From Burkholderiales bacterium (GTDB taxonomy: Bacteria > Pseudomonadota > Gammaproteobacteria > Burkholderiales > SG8-39), in assembly GCA_014860355.1 (NCBI GenBank), contig JACZJV010000169.1, positions 1-64,000 on the forward strand: a stretch of 64,000 nucleotides of DNA, read 5' to 3'. Both the position numbers and the translations under genes were made by a program. This document shows, one piece after another, positions 41,892 to 51,668 of the stretch (positions within the stretch are counted from its first letter, which is position 1; each line of letters starts with the position of its first letter). The notes below the pieces were generated by a model. It was not told the origin of the DNA, did no database searches, and worked only from the letters and a program-made list of their open reading frames with translations.

Positions 41892-42587
41892 ATGGGCCTG
41901 CTGGAACCCACGCGCGAAGCCTTTGCCCTGCTGTTTCGGGGCGACCCGGAACTGCTGCAGATCATCTGGCTGTCGCTGTGGCTATCTATCGCAGCGATCG
42001 CCCTGATCGCGCCGCCCGCGATCGCGCTCGGCGTGCTGCTCGCCAAACGGCGCTTTCCCGGACAGCGCACCCTGGTGGTGCTGGCGCAGGCCCTGCTGTC
42101 GTTTCCCACCGTGGTCATAGGCCTGGTCATCTACCTGCTGCTGTCGCGGCGCGGGCCGCTGGGTTCGTTCGAGCTGCTGTTCTCGCCCACGGCGATCGTG
42201 ATCGGCTATATGGTCATTGCGTTTCCGATACTGGTGGTATTCACCGTCTCGGCGGTGCAGGGCGCCGACCCGCGCGTGTTCGAAACCGCGCGCAGCCTGG
42301 GGGCGAGCCGCATGCGCGCGGCGCTTACCATCCTCTGGGAAGTGCGCTTCGGCATCACCGCCGCGATAGTGAACGCCTTCGGCCGGGTGGTGTCCGAAGT
42401 CGGCTGCGCCATCATGGTGGGCGGCAATATCGCCGGCCTGACGCGCAACATGCCCACGGCCATTGCGCTGGAGACGAGCAAAGGCGATTTTGCGCAGGGC
42501 ATCGCCCTGGGCATGGTGCTGATGGCCATTGCCCTGGGCATAAACGTCGTCATGGCGCTGCTGCAGGGCGAAGGGGGATTGAAATGA
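41892..42587 (+). CDS. tupB: Tungstate ABC transporter permease TupB
   Basis: 231 residues with five or six membrane helices. The TupB-type coupling loop is VFETARSLGASRMRAALTILWEVRFGITAAIVNAFGRVVSEVGCAIMVGGNIAGLTRNM. It works with TupA and the TupC ATPase. The stop overlaps the tupC ATG (ATGA). Confidence 0.94.
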   Translation: MGLLEPTREAFALLFRGDPELLQIIWLSLWLSIAAIALIAPPAIALGVLLAKRRFPGQRTLVVLAQALLSFPTVVIGLVIYLLLSRRGPLGSFELLFSPTAIVIGYMVIAFPILVVFTVSAVQGADPRVFETARSLGASRMRAALTILWEVRFGITAAIVNAFGRVVSEVGCAIMVGGNIAGLTRNMPTAIALETSKGDFAQGIALGMVLMAIALGINVVMALLQGEGGLK

Positions 42588-43234
42588 GCCAGGTTCTGCT
42601 CGCAGCCGAAGGGCTGCAGCGGCGCCTGGGCGGGCGCCGCGTGCTGGACGGGATCAGCTTGAACCTGGAGCGCGGTCAAGGCTATGTGCTCTCCGGCGAC
42701 AATGGCAGCGGCAAGTCCACGCTGCTGCGCGTACTGGCAGGGCTCGAGGCGGCCGACGCCGGCGTGCTGCGTTTTCAGGGCGAACAGACCCAGCTGCCGC
42801 GCTATCCGGATAGCTGGCGGCCGCGCGCAGTGTACGTGCACCAGCACCCCTACCTGTTTCATACCAGCGTGGCGGGAAATATCGCGTATGGGCTGAAGGC
42901 GCGCGGCGAACCGCGCGAGCGCTGGCTGCATAAAGTGGAGGAAGCGATGGACTGGGCGGGCGTACGCGAAGTCGCCGCGGTGCCGCCGCAGAAACTCTCC
43001 GGCGGCGAAAAGCAGCGCGTGGCCATGGCGCGCGCCAAGGTTCTGACGCCGGAACTGCTGCTGCTCGACGAGCCTACTGCCAATCTGGATGCCGAGGGCC
43101 GCCGCCGGGTCATGGACCTGCTGGCGCGCCTTTACGCTGAAGGCGTCAGCGTCCTGATCGCCTGCCACGACCGCGAATTGATCGAACTGCCCGGGGTGCA
43201 GCGCCTACACCTGGAGAACGGCAAACTTAGTTGA
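42584..43234 (+). CDS. tupC: Tungstate ABC transporter ATPase TupC
   Basis: 216 residues from ATG 42584. Walker A SGDNGSGKST, signature LSGGEKQRVAMARA, Walker B LLLLDEPTANLD and the switch His IACHDRELI are visible. It has no C-terminal Mop/TOBE domain, as usual for TupC/VupC. Much longer frames that run across tupA and tupB are spurious. The gene completes tupABC; mobB follows after about 110 bases. Confidence 0.92.
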   Translation: MSQVLLAAEGLQRRLGGRRVLDGISLNLERGQGYVLSGDNGSGKSTLLRVLAGLEAADAGVLRFQGEQTQLPRYPDSWRPRAVYVHQHPYLFHTSVAGNIAYGLKARGEPRERWLHKVEEAMDWAGVREVAAVPPQKLSGGEKQRVAMARAKVLTPELLLLDEPTANLDAEGRRRVMDLLARLYAEGVSVLIACHDRELIELPGVQRLHLENGKLS

Positions 43235-43342
43235 TCACCGTGCAAGCCGCGAAGAATCGATGTCCGGTCTGGCGCCGGAATGCTGGTAAAATCTTCAGCT
43301 CGACAACCACCGCTCCCCACCCGGGCAGAGCGCCTGAAACAA

Positions 43343-43840
43343 ATGAAGATTTTCGGCTTTGCCGGCTGGTCCGGCAGCGGCAAGACCACGCTGATCGAAC
43401 AGGTGATTCCGCGTTTCGTGCGCACCGGACTCAGGGTGTCGCTGATCAAGCATGCGCACCACCGCTTCGACGTGGACCAGCCCGGCAAGGATTCCTTCCG
43501 CCATCGCGCAGCCGGCTGCAGCGAAGTGCTGGTCGCATCGGGCGAACGCTGGGCGCTGATGCACGAGATGCGCGGCGAACCGGAATCCACGCTGGAAGAA
43601 CAGATCGCGCGCATGTCGCCCTGCGATCTGCTGCTGATCGAAGGCTACAAGCACTACCCCCTGCCCAAGCTGGAGATCTATCGCGCCGCCGGCGGCAAGC
43701 CCCTGCTGTATCCGGGGGACGCACATATCGTGGCGCTGGCCACCGACACCCCCGTGCAATGCCACTTGCCGCAGTTCGGGCTCGGGGACTACGATGCAAT
43801 AGTCGCATTCGTGCTCGACACTCTGGAACTGGATCGATGA
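43343..43840 (+). CDS. mobB: Molybdopterin-guanine dinucleotide biosynthesis adapter MobB
   Basis: 165 residues from ATG 43343 (MKIFGFAGWSGSGKTTLIEQVIP). The P-loop GWSGSGKTT and the MobB motif IKHAHHRFDVDQPGKDSFRHRAAGCSEVLVAS are present. MobB binds GTP and assists MobA in making the guanine dinucleotide form of the cofactor; it is helpful rather than essential. The stop overlaps the moeA2 start, beginning a mobB-moeA-moaD-moaE operon. Confidence 0.93.
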   Translation: MKIFGFAGWSGSGKTTLIEQVIPRFVRTGLRVSLIKHAHHRFDVDQPGKDSFRHRAAGCSEVLVASGERWALMHEMRGEPESTLEEQIARMSPCDLLLIEGYKHYPLPKLEIYRAAGGKPLLYPGDAHIVALATDTPVQCHLPQFGLGDYDAIVAFVLDTLELDR

Positions 43841-45057
43841 GGCCGGCCATGCTTTCCGTAGACGAGGCGCTCGCCACCCTGCTTGCGGGCGCGCGGCCGG
43901 TCGCCGACACCGAGCAGGTGGCCACGCTGGCGGCCAGCGGCCGCGTGCTGGCGCAGGCGCAACATTCCGGTTTCAGCGTGCCCTCGCTGGACAACACGTC
44001 TATGGACGGTTACGCGGTAAATTCCGCGGATTGCGCCTCGGGCGAGACGCGCCTGCCGGTGTCGCAGCGCATCCCGGCGGGCAGTGTGCCGCAGCAACTC
44101 GCCCGCGGTACCGCCGCGCGCATATTCACCGGCGCGCCCATCCCGCCCGGGGCCGATGCGGTGGTGATGCAGGAGCTGTGCACGCAGGACGGCGATGCCG
44201 TGATCGTGAAACACCGGCCCGCGCCGGGCGAATGGGTGCGCCGTGTGGGAGAGGACATTCTCGCGGGGAAAGAAATCCTCGCGGCCGGGATCAAGCTGCG
44301 GGCGCAGGACACCGGCCTTGCGGCCTCGGTCGGGATCGCCGCGCTGCCGCTTTTTCGCCGGCTCAGGGTCGCGGTGTTTTTCACCGGCGACGAACTGGTG
44401 ATGCCGGGCGAGCCGCTGCCCGCGGGGCGCATCTACAATTCCAACCGCTTTACCCTCAACGGGCTGCTGCAGCAGCTCGGTTGCCTGGTCACCGATTACG
44501 GCAACGTCCCGGACCGGCTGGAAGCCACGCGCAAGGTGCTGCGCGAGGCCGCCGCGGGCAACGATCTGATCGTCACCTCCGGCGGTGTTTCCGTAGGCGA
44601 AGAAGACCACGTCAAGCCGGCGGTCGAGGCCGAGGGCCGGCTCGATATGTGGAAAATCGCGGTCAAACCGGGCAAGCCCCTCGCGTTCGGCGAGGTCCAT
44701 GCGGGTGCCGGGCGCAAGGCGCATTTCATCGGCCTGCCCGGCAATCCGGTGTCGAGCTTCGTCACCTTTCTGGTCTTCGTGCGGCCTTTTATCCTGCGCT
44801 GCCAGGGCGTCGCCCGGGTAGAGCCGCGCAGCTATCGGCTGGGCGCGGATTTCGATTGGACCAAACCGGATTCACGGCGCGAGTTCCTGCGGGTAAAATT
44901 GAACGCAGCCGGCGGACTCGAGCTCTACCCCAACCAGAGCTCTGCGGTATTGACTTCGGCGGTGTGGGCCGACGGCCTGGTCGACAATCCCGCCAAGCAT
45001 GCGATACGCCGCGGCGACATGGTGAAATTCCTTCCGTTCTCGGAGTTGTTCCTATGA
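43837..45057 (+). CDS. moeA: Molybdopterin molybdenumtransferase MoeA (second copy)
   Basis: 406 residues from ATG 43837, overlapping mobB; ATG 43849 is also possible. Family blocks: NTSMDGYAVNSAD, RIFTGAPIPPGADAVVMQE, VFFTGDEL, YNSNRFTLNGLL, TSGGVSVGEEDHVK, VKPGKPLAFG and FIGLPGNPVSSFVTFLVF. The overall fold matches the copy at 21446, but the two are not close duplicates (many positions differ by eye). In some bacteria, paired MoeA proteins are thought to load Mo and W separately. Location next to tupABC makes this one the candidate for tungsten. Confidence 0.95.
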   Translation: MRPAMLSVDEALATLLAGARPVADTEQVATLAASGRVLAQAQHSGFSVPSLDNTSMDGYAVNSADCASGETRLPVSQRIPAGSVPQQLARGTAARIFTGAPIPPGADAVVMQELCTQDGDAVIVKHRPAPGEWVRRVGEDILAGKEILAAGIKLRAQDTGLAASVGIAALPLFRRLRVAVFFTGDELVMPGEPLPAGRIYNSNRFTLNGLLQQLGCLVTDYGNVPDRLEATRKVLREAAAGNDLIVTSGGVSVGEEDHVKPAVEAEGRLDMWKIAVKPGKPLAFGEVHAGAGRKAHFIGLPGNPVSSFVTFLVFVRPFILRCQGVARVEPRSYRLGADFDWTKPDSRREFLRVKLNAAGGLELYPNQSSAVLTSAVWADGLVDNPAKHAIRRGDMVKFLPFSELFL

Positions 45058-45311
45058 GCATCAGGATTCTCTACTTCGGCAGGTTGCGCGAGGAAATGGG
45101 CATAGCCGGAGAGATGTTCGAGCTTACAGGGGATGTCGGCGACGTCCAAAGCCTGCGCGCGCGGCTGGCGGCGCGCGGCGGCAGCTCCGCCACCGCGTTC
45201 GACCCGGGCAAGGCGGTACGCGTTTCGGTCAACCAGGATCTAGCCCGCAACAATACGCCGATCAAGGCGGGTGACGAGATCGCGTTCTTTCCGCCGGTGT
45301 CCGGGGGCTGA
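45054..45311 (+). CDS. moaD: Molybdopterin synthase sulfur carrier MoaD
   Basis: 85 residues, starting inside the moeA stop (ATGA). A ubiquitin-like fold; RILYFGRLREEMG at the start and the C-terminal VSGG, whose last glycine becomes a thiocarboxylate. MoaD supplies sulfur to MoaE for making molybdopterin. Directly followed by moaE with no gap. Confidence 0.95.
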   Translation: MSIRILYFGRLREEMGIAGEMFELTGDVGDVQSLRARLAARGGSSATAFDPGKAVRVSVNQDLARNNTPIKAGDEIAFFPPVSGG

Positions 45312-45767
45312 ATGCCGGTAAAGGTACAGCAGGAGGATTTCGATGTCGGCGCCGAAATTGCCGCGTTCCGCCGCGCCGACCCCGGGATAGGCGCCATCGC
45401 GAGCTTTATCGGACTGGTGCGCGACGTGAACGAGGGCGACGCGATCGCCGGCATGTCGCTGGAGCACTATCCCGGCATGACTGAAAAAGCGCTCGCCGGC
45501 ATCATCGACGAGGCAAAACAGCGCTGGGACATCATCGATGCTCTGGTAATCCACCGCGTCGGCGCGCTAAAGCCGCTGGACCAGATCGTGCTGGTGGTGG
45601 TCAGCGGCGCGCACCGCGGCGCGACCTTCGCCGCCTGCGAATTCATCATGGACTACCTCAAGACCCGGGCGCCGTTCTGGAAAAAGGAACAGACCGCACA
45701 GGGCGCGCGCTGGGTCGAGGCCAGGGCCAGCGACGACCAGGCGGCCGAGCGCTGGAACCAGGATTGA
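45312..45767 (+). CDS. moaE: Molybdopterin synthase catalytic subunit MoaE
   Basis: 151 residues. Family blocks: AIASFIGLVRDVNEGDAIAGMSLEHYPGMTEKAL, IHRVGALKPLDQIVLVVVSGAHRGATFAACEFIMDYLKTRAPFWKKE. The last contains the catalytic Lys pair (KTRAPFWKKE). MoaE binds two MoaD and converts cyclic pyranopterin monophosphate to molybdopterin. Last gene of the mobB-moeA-moaD-moaE unit. moaC was not found in the window. Confidence 0.96.
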   Translation: MPVKVQQEDFDVGAEIAAFRRADPGIGAIASFIGLVRDVNEGDAIAGMSLEHYPGMTEKALAGIIDEAKQRWDIIDALVIHRVGALKPLDQIVLVVVSGAHRGATFAACEFIMDYLKTRAPFWKKEQTAQGARWVEARASDDQAAERWNQD

Positions 45768-45856
45768 CCTGCTTCCTTGGCTAATACCCGCGCATTCCCC
45801 CGTCGCTGCGCCGCACTGCGCCATGGACGAGTCGGGAGAGGGGCGGTTTGCGCGCC

Positions 45857-46240
45857 ATGAGCGCCGCCGCTTTCGCAGCGGTCGGTATCGGCGCCGCAAC
45901 CGGCGCCTGGCTGCGCTGGGGGCTGGGCAATGCGCTCAACCCGGTGTTTCCCACGCTTCCTTTGGGAACCCTCGCGGCGAACCTGATCGGCGGCTACCTG
46001 ATCGGACTCGCGATAGCGTATTTTGCCGACAATGCCGCCGTTCCGGTGGAGTGGAGGCTGTTCATCATCACCGGCTTTCTCGGCGCGCTTACCACGTTCT
46101 CGACATTTTCCGCGGAAACGGTCACGCTGTTGCTGCGCGCCCAGTACGCCTGGGCCGCCGGGCTGATGCTGTCGCACCTGGCGGGATCGATCGTGATGAC
46201 CCTGCTCGGCTTTGCGACATTCAAGTGGCTGCACGGATGA
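45857..46240 (+). CDS. crcB: Fluoride exporter CrcB (Fluc)
   Basis: 127 residues from ATG 45857; an upstream in-frame TTG at 45848 is possible. It has four membrane helices with the Fluc motifs GAATGAWLRWGLG, PLGTLAANLIGGYLIG and FIITGFLGALTTFSTFSAETV. The Asn of GTLAANLIGG and the Phe/Thr of TTFSTFS line the fluoride pore. It works as an antiparallel dimer that lets fluoride leave the cell. No fluoride riboswitch was recognised upstream. A DUF190 gene follows after 11 bases, a common pairing. Confidence 0.94.
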   Translation: MSAAAFAAVGIGAATGAWLRWGLGNALNPVFPTLPLGTLAANLIGGYLIGLAIAYFADNAAVPVEWRLFIITGFLGALTTFSTFSAETVTLLLRAQYAWAAGLMLSHLAGSIVMTLLGFATFKWLHG

Positions 46241-46251
46241 AGGAGTAAGCC

Positions 46252-46581
46252 ATGCGCGGCATTTCACTGCAATTCTTCGTACGCGAAGGCGAAAAGCACG
46301 ACGGCGAGCTGATGTACGAATGGCTGCTCGAGAAGGCGAAGAAGCTGGGCATTCCCGGCGGCTCGGCTTTTCGTGCCATGGCCGGCTATGGCCGCCACGG
46401 TATCCTGCACGAACAGACTTTTTTCGAGCTCGCCGGGGTGCTTCCGGTAGAGGTCGTTTTCGTTACCAGCACGGATCTTGCTGACGAATTTCTCGCGCAG
46501 CTGGGGCGCGAGAACCTGAATCTGGTCTACGCCAGGACTGAAACCGAGTACGGCATCATCGGTCCGGCAGGAAAAGTCTAG
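46252..46581 (+). CDS. DUF190 protein (PII-like)
   Basis: 109 residues. Family blocks: LQFFVREGEKHDGELMYEWLLEKAKKLGIPGGSAFRAMAGYGRHG and LPVEVVFVTSTDLADEFLAQL. The fold is a small alpha/beta trimer related to PII signalling proteins, without the usual T-loop. These proteins are frequently encoded next to crcB, so regulation of fluoride efflux is suspected but unproven. GGAGTAAGCC precedes ATG 46252. Confidence 0.9.
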   Translation: MRGISLQFFVREGEKHDGELMYEWLLEKAKKLGIPGGSAFRAMAGYGRHGILHEQTFFELAGVLPVEVVFVTSTDLADEFLAQLGRENLNLVYARTETEYGIIGPAGKV

Positions 46582-46663
46582 GCAAAACGCCGCTCATCGG
46601 CGCCCGCCCGGCGCGCGCAACGCGCCTGCGCCGTCTTCTCCCATGCACGCCGCGGGACGCCGG

Positions 46664-47530
46664 CTAATAGAGTTTCGCCTCGCCTTGCGGTCTGGTCTTG
46701 AATCTTCGGTGCACCCAGAAATATTGTTCCGGCATCTCGAGCACGCGCTGCTCGATGAATTCGTTCATGCGGCGCGCATCCGCAATATCGTCGCCGCTCG
46801 GATAATTCTCCCAGGGCGGATAGAAGGTCAGCACATAGCCTGCGGCCCCTGGCAGCACCCGGGTAATCCAGGGAACCACGGACGCACCGGTCATCTGCGC
46901 GATGCGCGGCACCGAGGTAATGGTGGCGGCGGGCACGCCAAAAAAGGGGATGAACGCGCCTTCCCTGACGCCCTGATCCTGATCCGAGGCATAGGTGAAC
47001 GGGTGGCCTTGGCGCATCGCCTTGACGATGGCACGCAGCCCCTGCTGGCGCGAATACAGGCGCTGCTTGCCGAAGCGCGCGCGCTTTTCCAGGAGCAGTT
47101 CGGTCAGGTAGCGGCTCTTCTGGTTCGCATACATGCACACCGCGTCAGCGTGCTGCGTAATCCACTGTCCGCCCGCATCCATGCCTACAAAGTGCGCAGT
47201 CAGCAAAATGGCCGGTTTGCGCTTTGCCGCGTCAAAATGTTCCGCTCCCTCGACGCGGATCAGGCTGCCGATGCGTGCCGCGCTCGACCACCACAGTATG
47301 GAGCGCTCGACGATCCCGCGCGCGAACATCCTGAAGTGATCGCGCGCCAGGCGGCTGCGCTCGGCTGCGCTCAAGTCCGGGAAACACAATGCGAGATTGA
47401 TCGCTGCGATGCGCCGCCGCCTCGCAGCCAGCGCGTAGAGCAGCAAGCCCAGTGCATTGCCGAACCAGACCAGTGCGCGAAACGGCAGAAAATGCAGCAG
47501 CCACAGCAGAAAGACGCCCAGGCGAATCAT
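46664..47530 (-). CDS. LpxL/HtrB-family acyltransferase
   Basis: 288 residues from ATG 47530 (MIRLGVFLLWLLHFLPFRALVWFG); the longer frame from 47569 has no added support. It has a membrane anchor at the N-terminus and the acyltransferase motif HFVGMD (His and Asp) near the middle. Family blocks ARGIVERSILWW, YASDQDQGVREGAFIPFFGVPAATI and the tail PEQYFWVHRRFKTRP are present. Such enzymes add a secondary acyl chain to lipid A from acyl-ACP. Acyl specificity cannot be read. The gene is alone on the minus strand, convergent with DUF190. Confidence 0.9.
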   Translation of the reverse strand: MIRLGVFLLWLLHFLPFRALVWFGNALGLLLYALAARRRRIAAINLALCFPDLSAAERSRLARDHFRMFARGIVERSILWWSSAARIGSLIRVEGAEHFDAAKRKPAILLTAHFVGMDAGGQWITQHADAVCMYANQKSRYLTELLLEKRARFGKQRLYSRQQGLRAIVKAMRQGHPFTYASDQDQGVREGAFIPFFGVPAATITSVPRIAQMTGASVVPWITRVLPGAAGYVLTFYPPWENYPSGDDIADARRMNEFIEQRVLEMPEQYFWVHRRFKTRPQGEAKLY

Positions 47531-47938
47531 GCTTGATCCTCGAATTTCAATCGCCTTTTGTCCCCGCATGGACCAATTCCCGGCCGGCGCGACGCAGCAG
47601 TCATGGCGCCACAGGCCAGGCGCTTCGGGTTTGGAACATCAGGACGCTTTTCGATGGATGAGTTCACGCGAAGCAGCCGGAATGCAATAGCGCTTCGGCA
47701 CCTGCACCGCATCATATACTGACGCAGCCCGATGCAGCGCGCAAGCGGCGCGGCGGTCCGGAGCGCGGCGCCATCCGCCGCCGGCAGCGGCCCGCGTCGG
47801 TCGCGATCGCACGCCGGCGAGCGCGTTTGAGCTAAATCAATAGAGCTTTCAATATACGGGATAGTCCGGTTGACTGTAGCCGCAATGACGCGCACCCTCG
47901 GTCTTGTCGCACCCTGATCGAACACGGAGGAACAGGAA
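47531..47938. other. Divergent intergenic region, lpxL-like / mlaC-like
   Basis: About 400 bases with no gene seen. It must hold promoters for both divergent genes. The only clear element is the FNR-like site at 47827. Frames reading through it have composition of shadow frames. Confidence 0.5.
47827..47840 (+). promoter_or_regulatory. FNR/ANR-like binding site
   Basis: TTGAG-CTAA-ATCAA matches the FNR consensus TTGAT-N4-ATCAA at 9 of 10 positions. It lies about 100 bases before TTG 47939. A GATAGT at 47860-47865 could be the -10, which would place the site near -38, close to the usual -41.5 for oxygen-controlled activation. Confidence 0.55.
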
Positions 47939-48631
47939 TTGGTTGCAAGGCGGGTCCTGCTGCTGGTGTTGGCGCTAGCCGCGCCGGCCTCGCTTGCGCA
48001 AAGCGCTGCGCCCGAAGCGCTGCCGCGCTCGGTCGCCGACGAGTTGATCGACAAGATCAAGCTGGATCAGGAGCTTCAGGGCGGTGATCGCGCGCGAGCG
48101 GATGACCTGGTGCAAAGCAGTATCGTGCCGCTGTTCGATTTCGATCGCATGACGCGCCTGGCCGTGGCCCACAACTGGAATATGGCGACGCCCGAGCAGC
48201 AGGGGGTGATCACGGACGAATTCAGGACGCTGCTCGTGCGCACTTATGCAACTGCGCTCGCGCATTTTCGCGGTGAGCCTGTCGTGTTCAAGCAGCTGCG
48301 CCCGGCGCCGGCCGGCACCAATGTGACCGTCAGGTCCGAGGTGAAGCAGCCGGGCAAGGAGCGCATGACCCTGGACTACGAGATGGACAAGACGGCGGCA
48401 GGGTGGAGGATCTACAACGTCAAGCTTGCCGACGTGTGTCTCATCAGCAATTACCGGGACGTTTTTGCCGAAAAGGTTCGCGCCGGCGGCGTCGAAGGCC
48501 TGATCAAATTCCTGGTGGACAAGAACCGGGAGGGCGGCTCGAGGTTCAATGCCATCGAGCCCCTGGTCTGGGAGCAGTCGCGCGTGCTCTACGCCATTTT
48601 GCAGAACGCGATCCGGAGCGGCCTGCACTAG
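47939..48631 (+). CDS. MlaC-family (Ttg2D-like) periplasmic phospholipid-binding protein
   Basis: 230 residues. The only good start is TTG 47939, after GGAGGAACAGGAA. Signal peptide LLLVLALAAPASLAQS. Family signatures: VQSSIVPLFDFDRMTRLAVAHNWNMATPEQQGVITDEFRTLLVRTYATALAHF, then WRIYNVKLADVCLISNYRDVFAEKVRAGGVEGLIKFLVDKN. MlaC carries phospholipids through the periplasm to the MlaFEDB complex. No other Mla gene is adjacent; the MCE/permease pair at 19580-21395 could be its partner. An FNR-like site upstream suggests oxygen control. clpB follows 108 bases downstream. Confidence 0.88.
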   Translation: MVARRVLLLVLALAAPASLAQSAAPEALPRSVADELIDKIKLDQELQGGDRARADDLVQSSIVPLFDFDRMTRLAVAHNWNMATPEQQGVITDEFRTLLVRTYATALAHFRGEPVVFKQLRPAPAGTNVTVRSEVKQPGKERMTLDYEMDKTAAGWRIYNVKLADVCLISNYRDVFAEKVRAGGVEGLIKFLVDKNREGGSRFNAIEPLVWEQSRVLYAILQNAIRSGLH

Positions 48632-48739
48632 CATCCGGAATTCCCAGTTCGAGCCCGGCACTGTGACTACACCGACCCGGCACCTTGAAAATCCGCGACT
48701 TGGCCGCATCTGGAAGGCAATGAATCCAGGGAGCAACCA

Positions 48740-51319
<2,580 letters not shown>

Positions 51320-51410
51320 TGGCGCTCGACTTGGCCGACGCGAACTGAATTGCGCCCGCCGCCGCGGTGGGTTCGCGATGTGGCGCGGACGAGAAACTGT
51401 CCGCGCGGAT

Positions 51411-51455
51411 CACCGATTGCGCGCGGATGAAAAGCACATCCGCACGCAATCGGTG
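51411..51455. repeat. 19 bp inverted repeat
   Basis: Arms 51411-51429 and 51437-51455 pair at 18 of 19 positions around a 7-base loop. Shared core GCGGATG / CATCCGC. No T-run follows, so it is more likely a repeat element than a terminator. Confidence 0.75.
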
Positions 51456-51501
51456 GTCTTGTAGTAAACCAATCCCAATCTGTCCTTCTCCATAACCGTG
51501 T

Positions 51502-51536
51502 TTTCTGCGCGGATGCGTTTTTCATCCGCGCGGAAA
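51502..51536. repeat. 14 bp inverted repeat
   Basis: TTTCTGCGCGGATG (51502-51515) pairs with CATCCGCGCGGAAA (51523-51536) at 13 of 14 positions around a 7-base loop. It shares the GCGCGGATG core with the preceding palindrome. Confidence 0.75.
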
Positions 51537-51668
51537 ATACGGCTGGCGCGCGTAGCGCGCGGGCTTACGCCCGGCATGCGACATAGTATTTGACGAACCC
51601 CGGCTGGCAGTAGAATAGCGGCATGGATGTGCGGTACCACAGGTTCTTCTTCTTTACCGGGAGCAGCC

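Larger units (their letters stand above)
51320..51668. other. Palindrome-rich intergenic region
   Basis: About 350 bases between clpB and the hydroxyacyl-CoA dehydrogenase gene. It has two strong inverted repeats and several copies of GCGCGGAT/ATCCGCGC, suggesting one dispersed palindrome family rather than a gene. Confidence 0.7.

Noticed and set aside
40979-43234. Open frame of 751 codons across tupA, tupB and tupC
   Set aside because: The first two thirds are arginine-rich shadow sequence; only tupC from 42584 is real.
45768-45856. Fluoride riboswitch upstream of crcB
   Set aside because: The gap is only 89 bases and I could not find the conserved pairing blocks of the crcB motif.
47527-48060. 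177-codon minus-strand frame over the lpxL-mlaC gap
   Set aside because: Serine/arginine/alanine-rich shadow overlapping the mlaC-like gene; no family resemblance.
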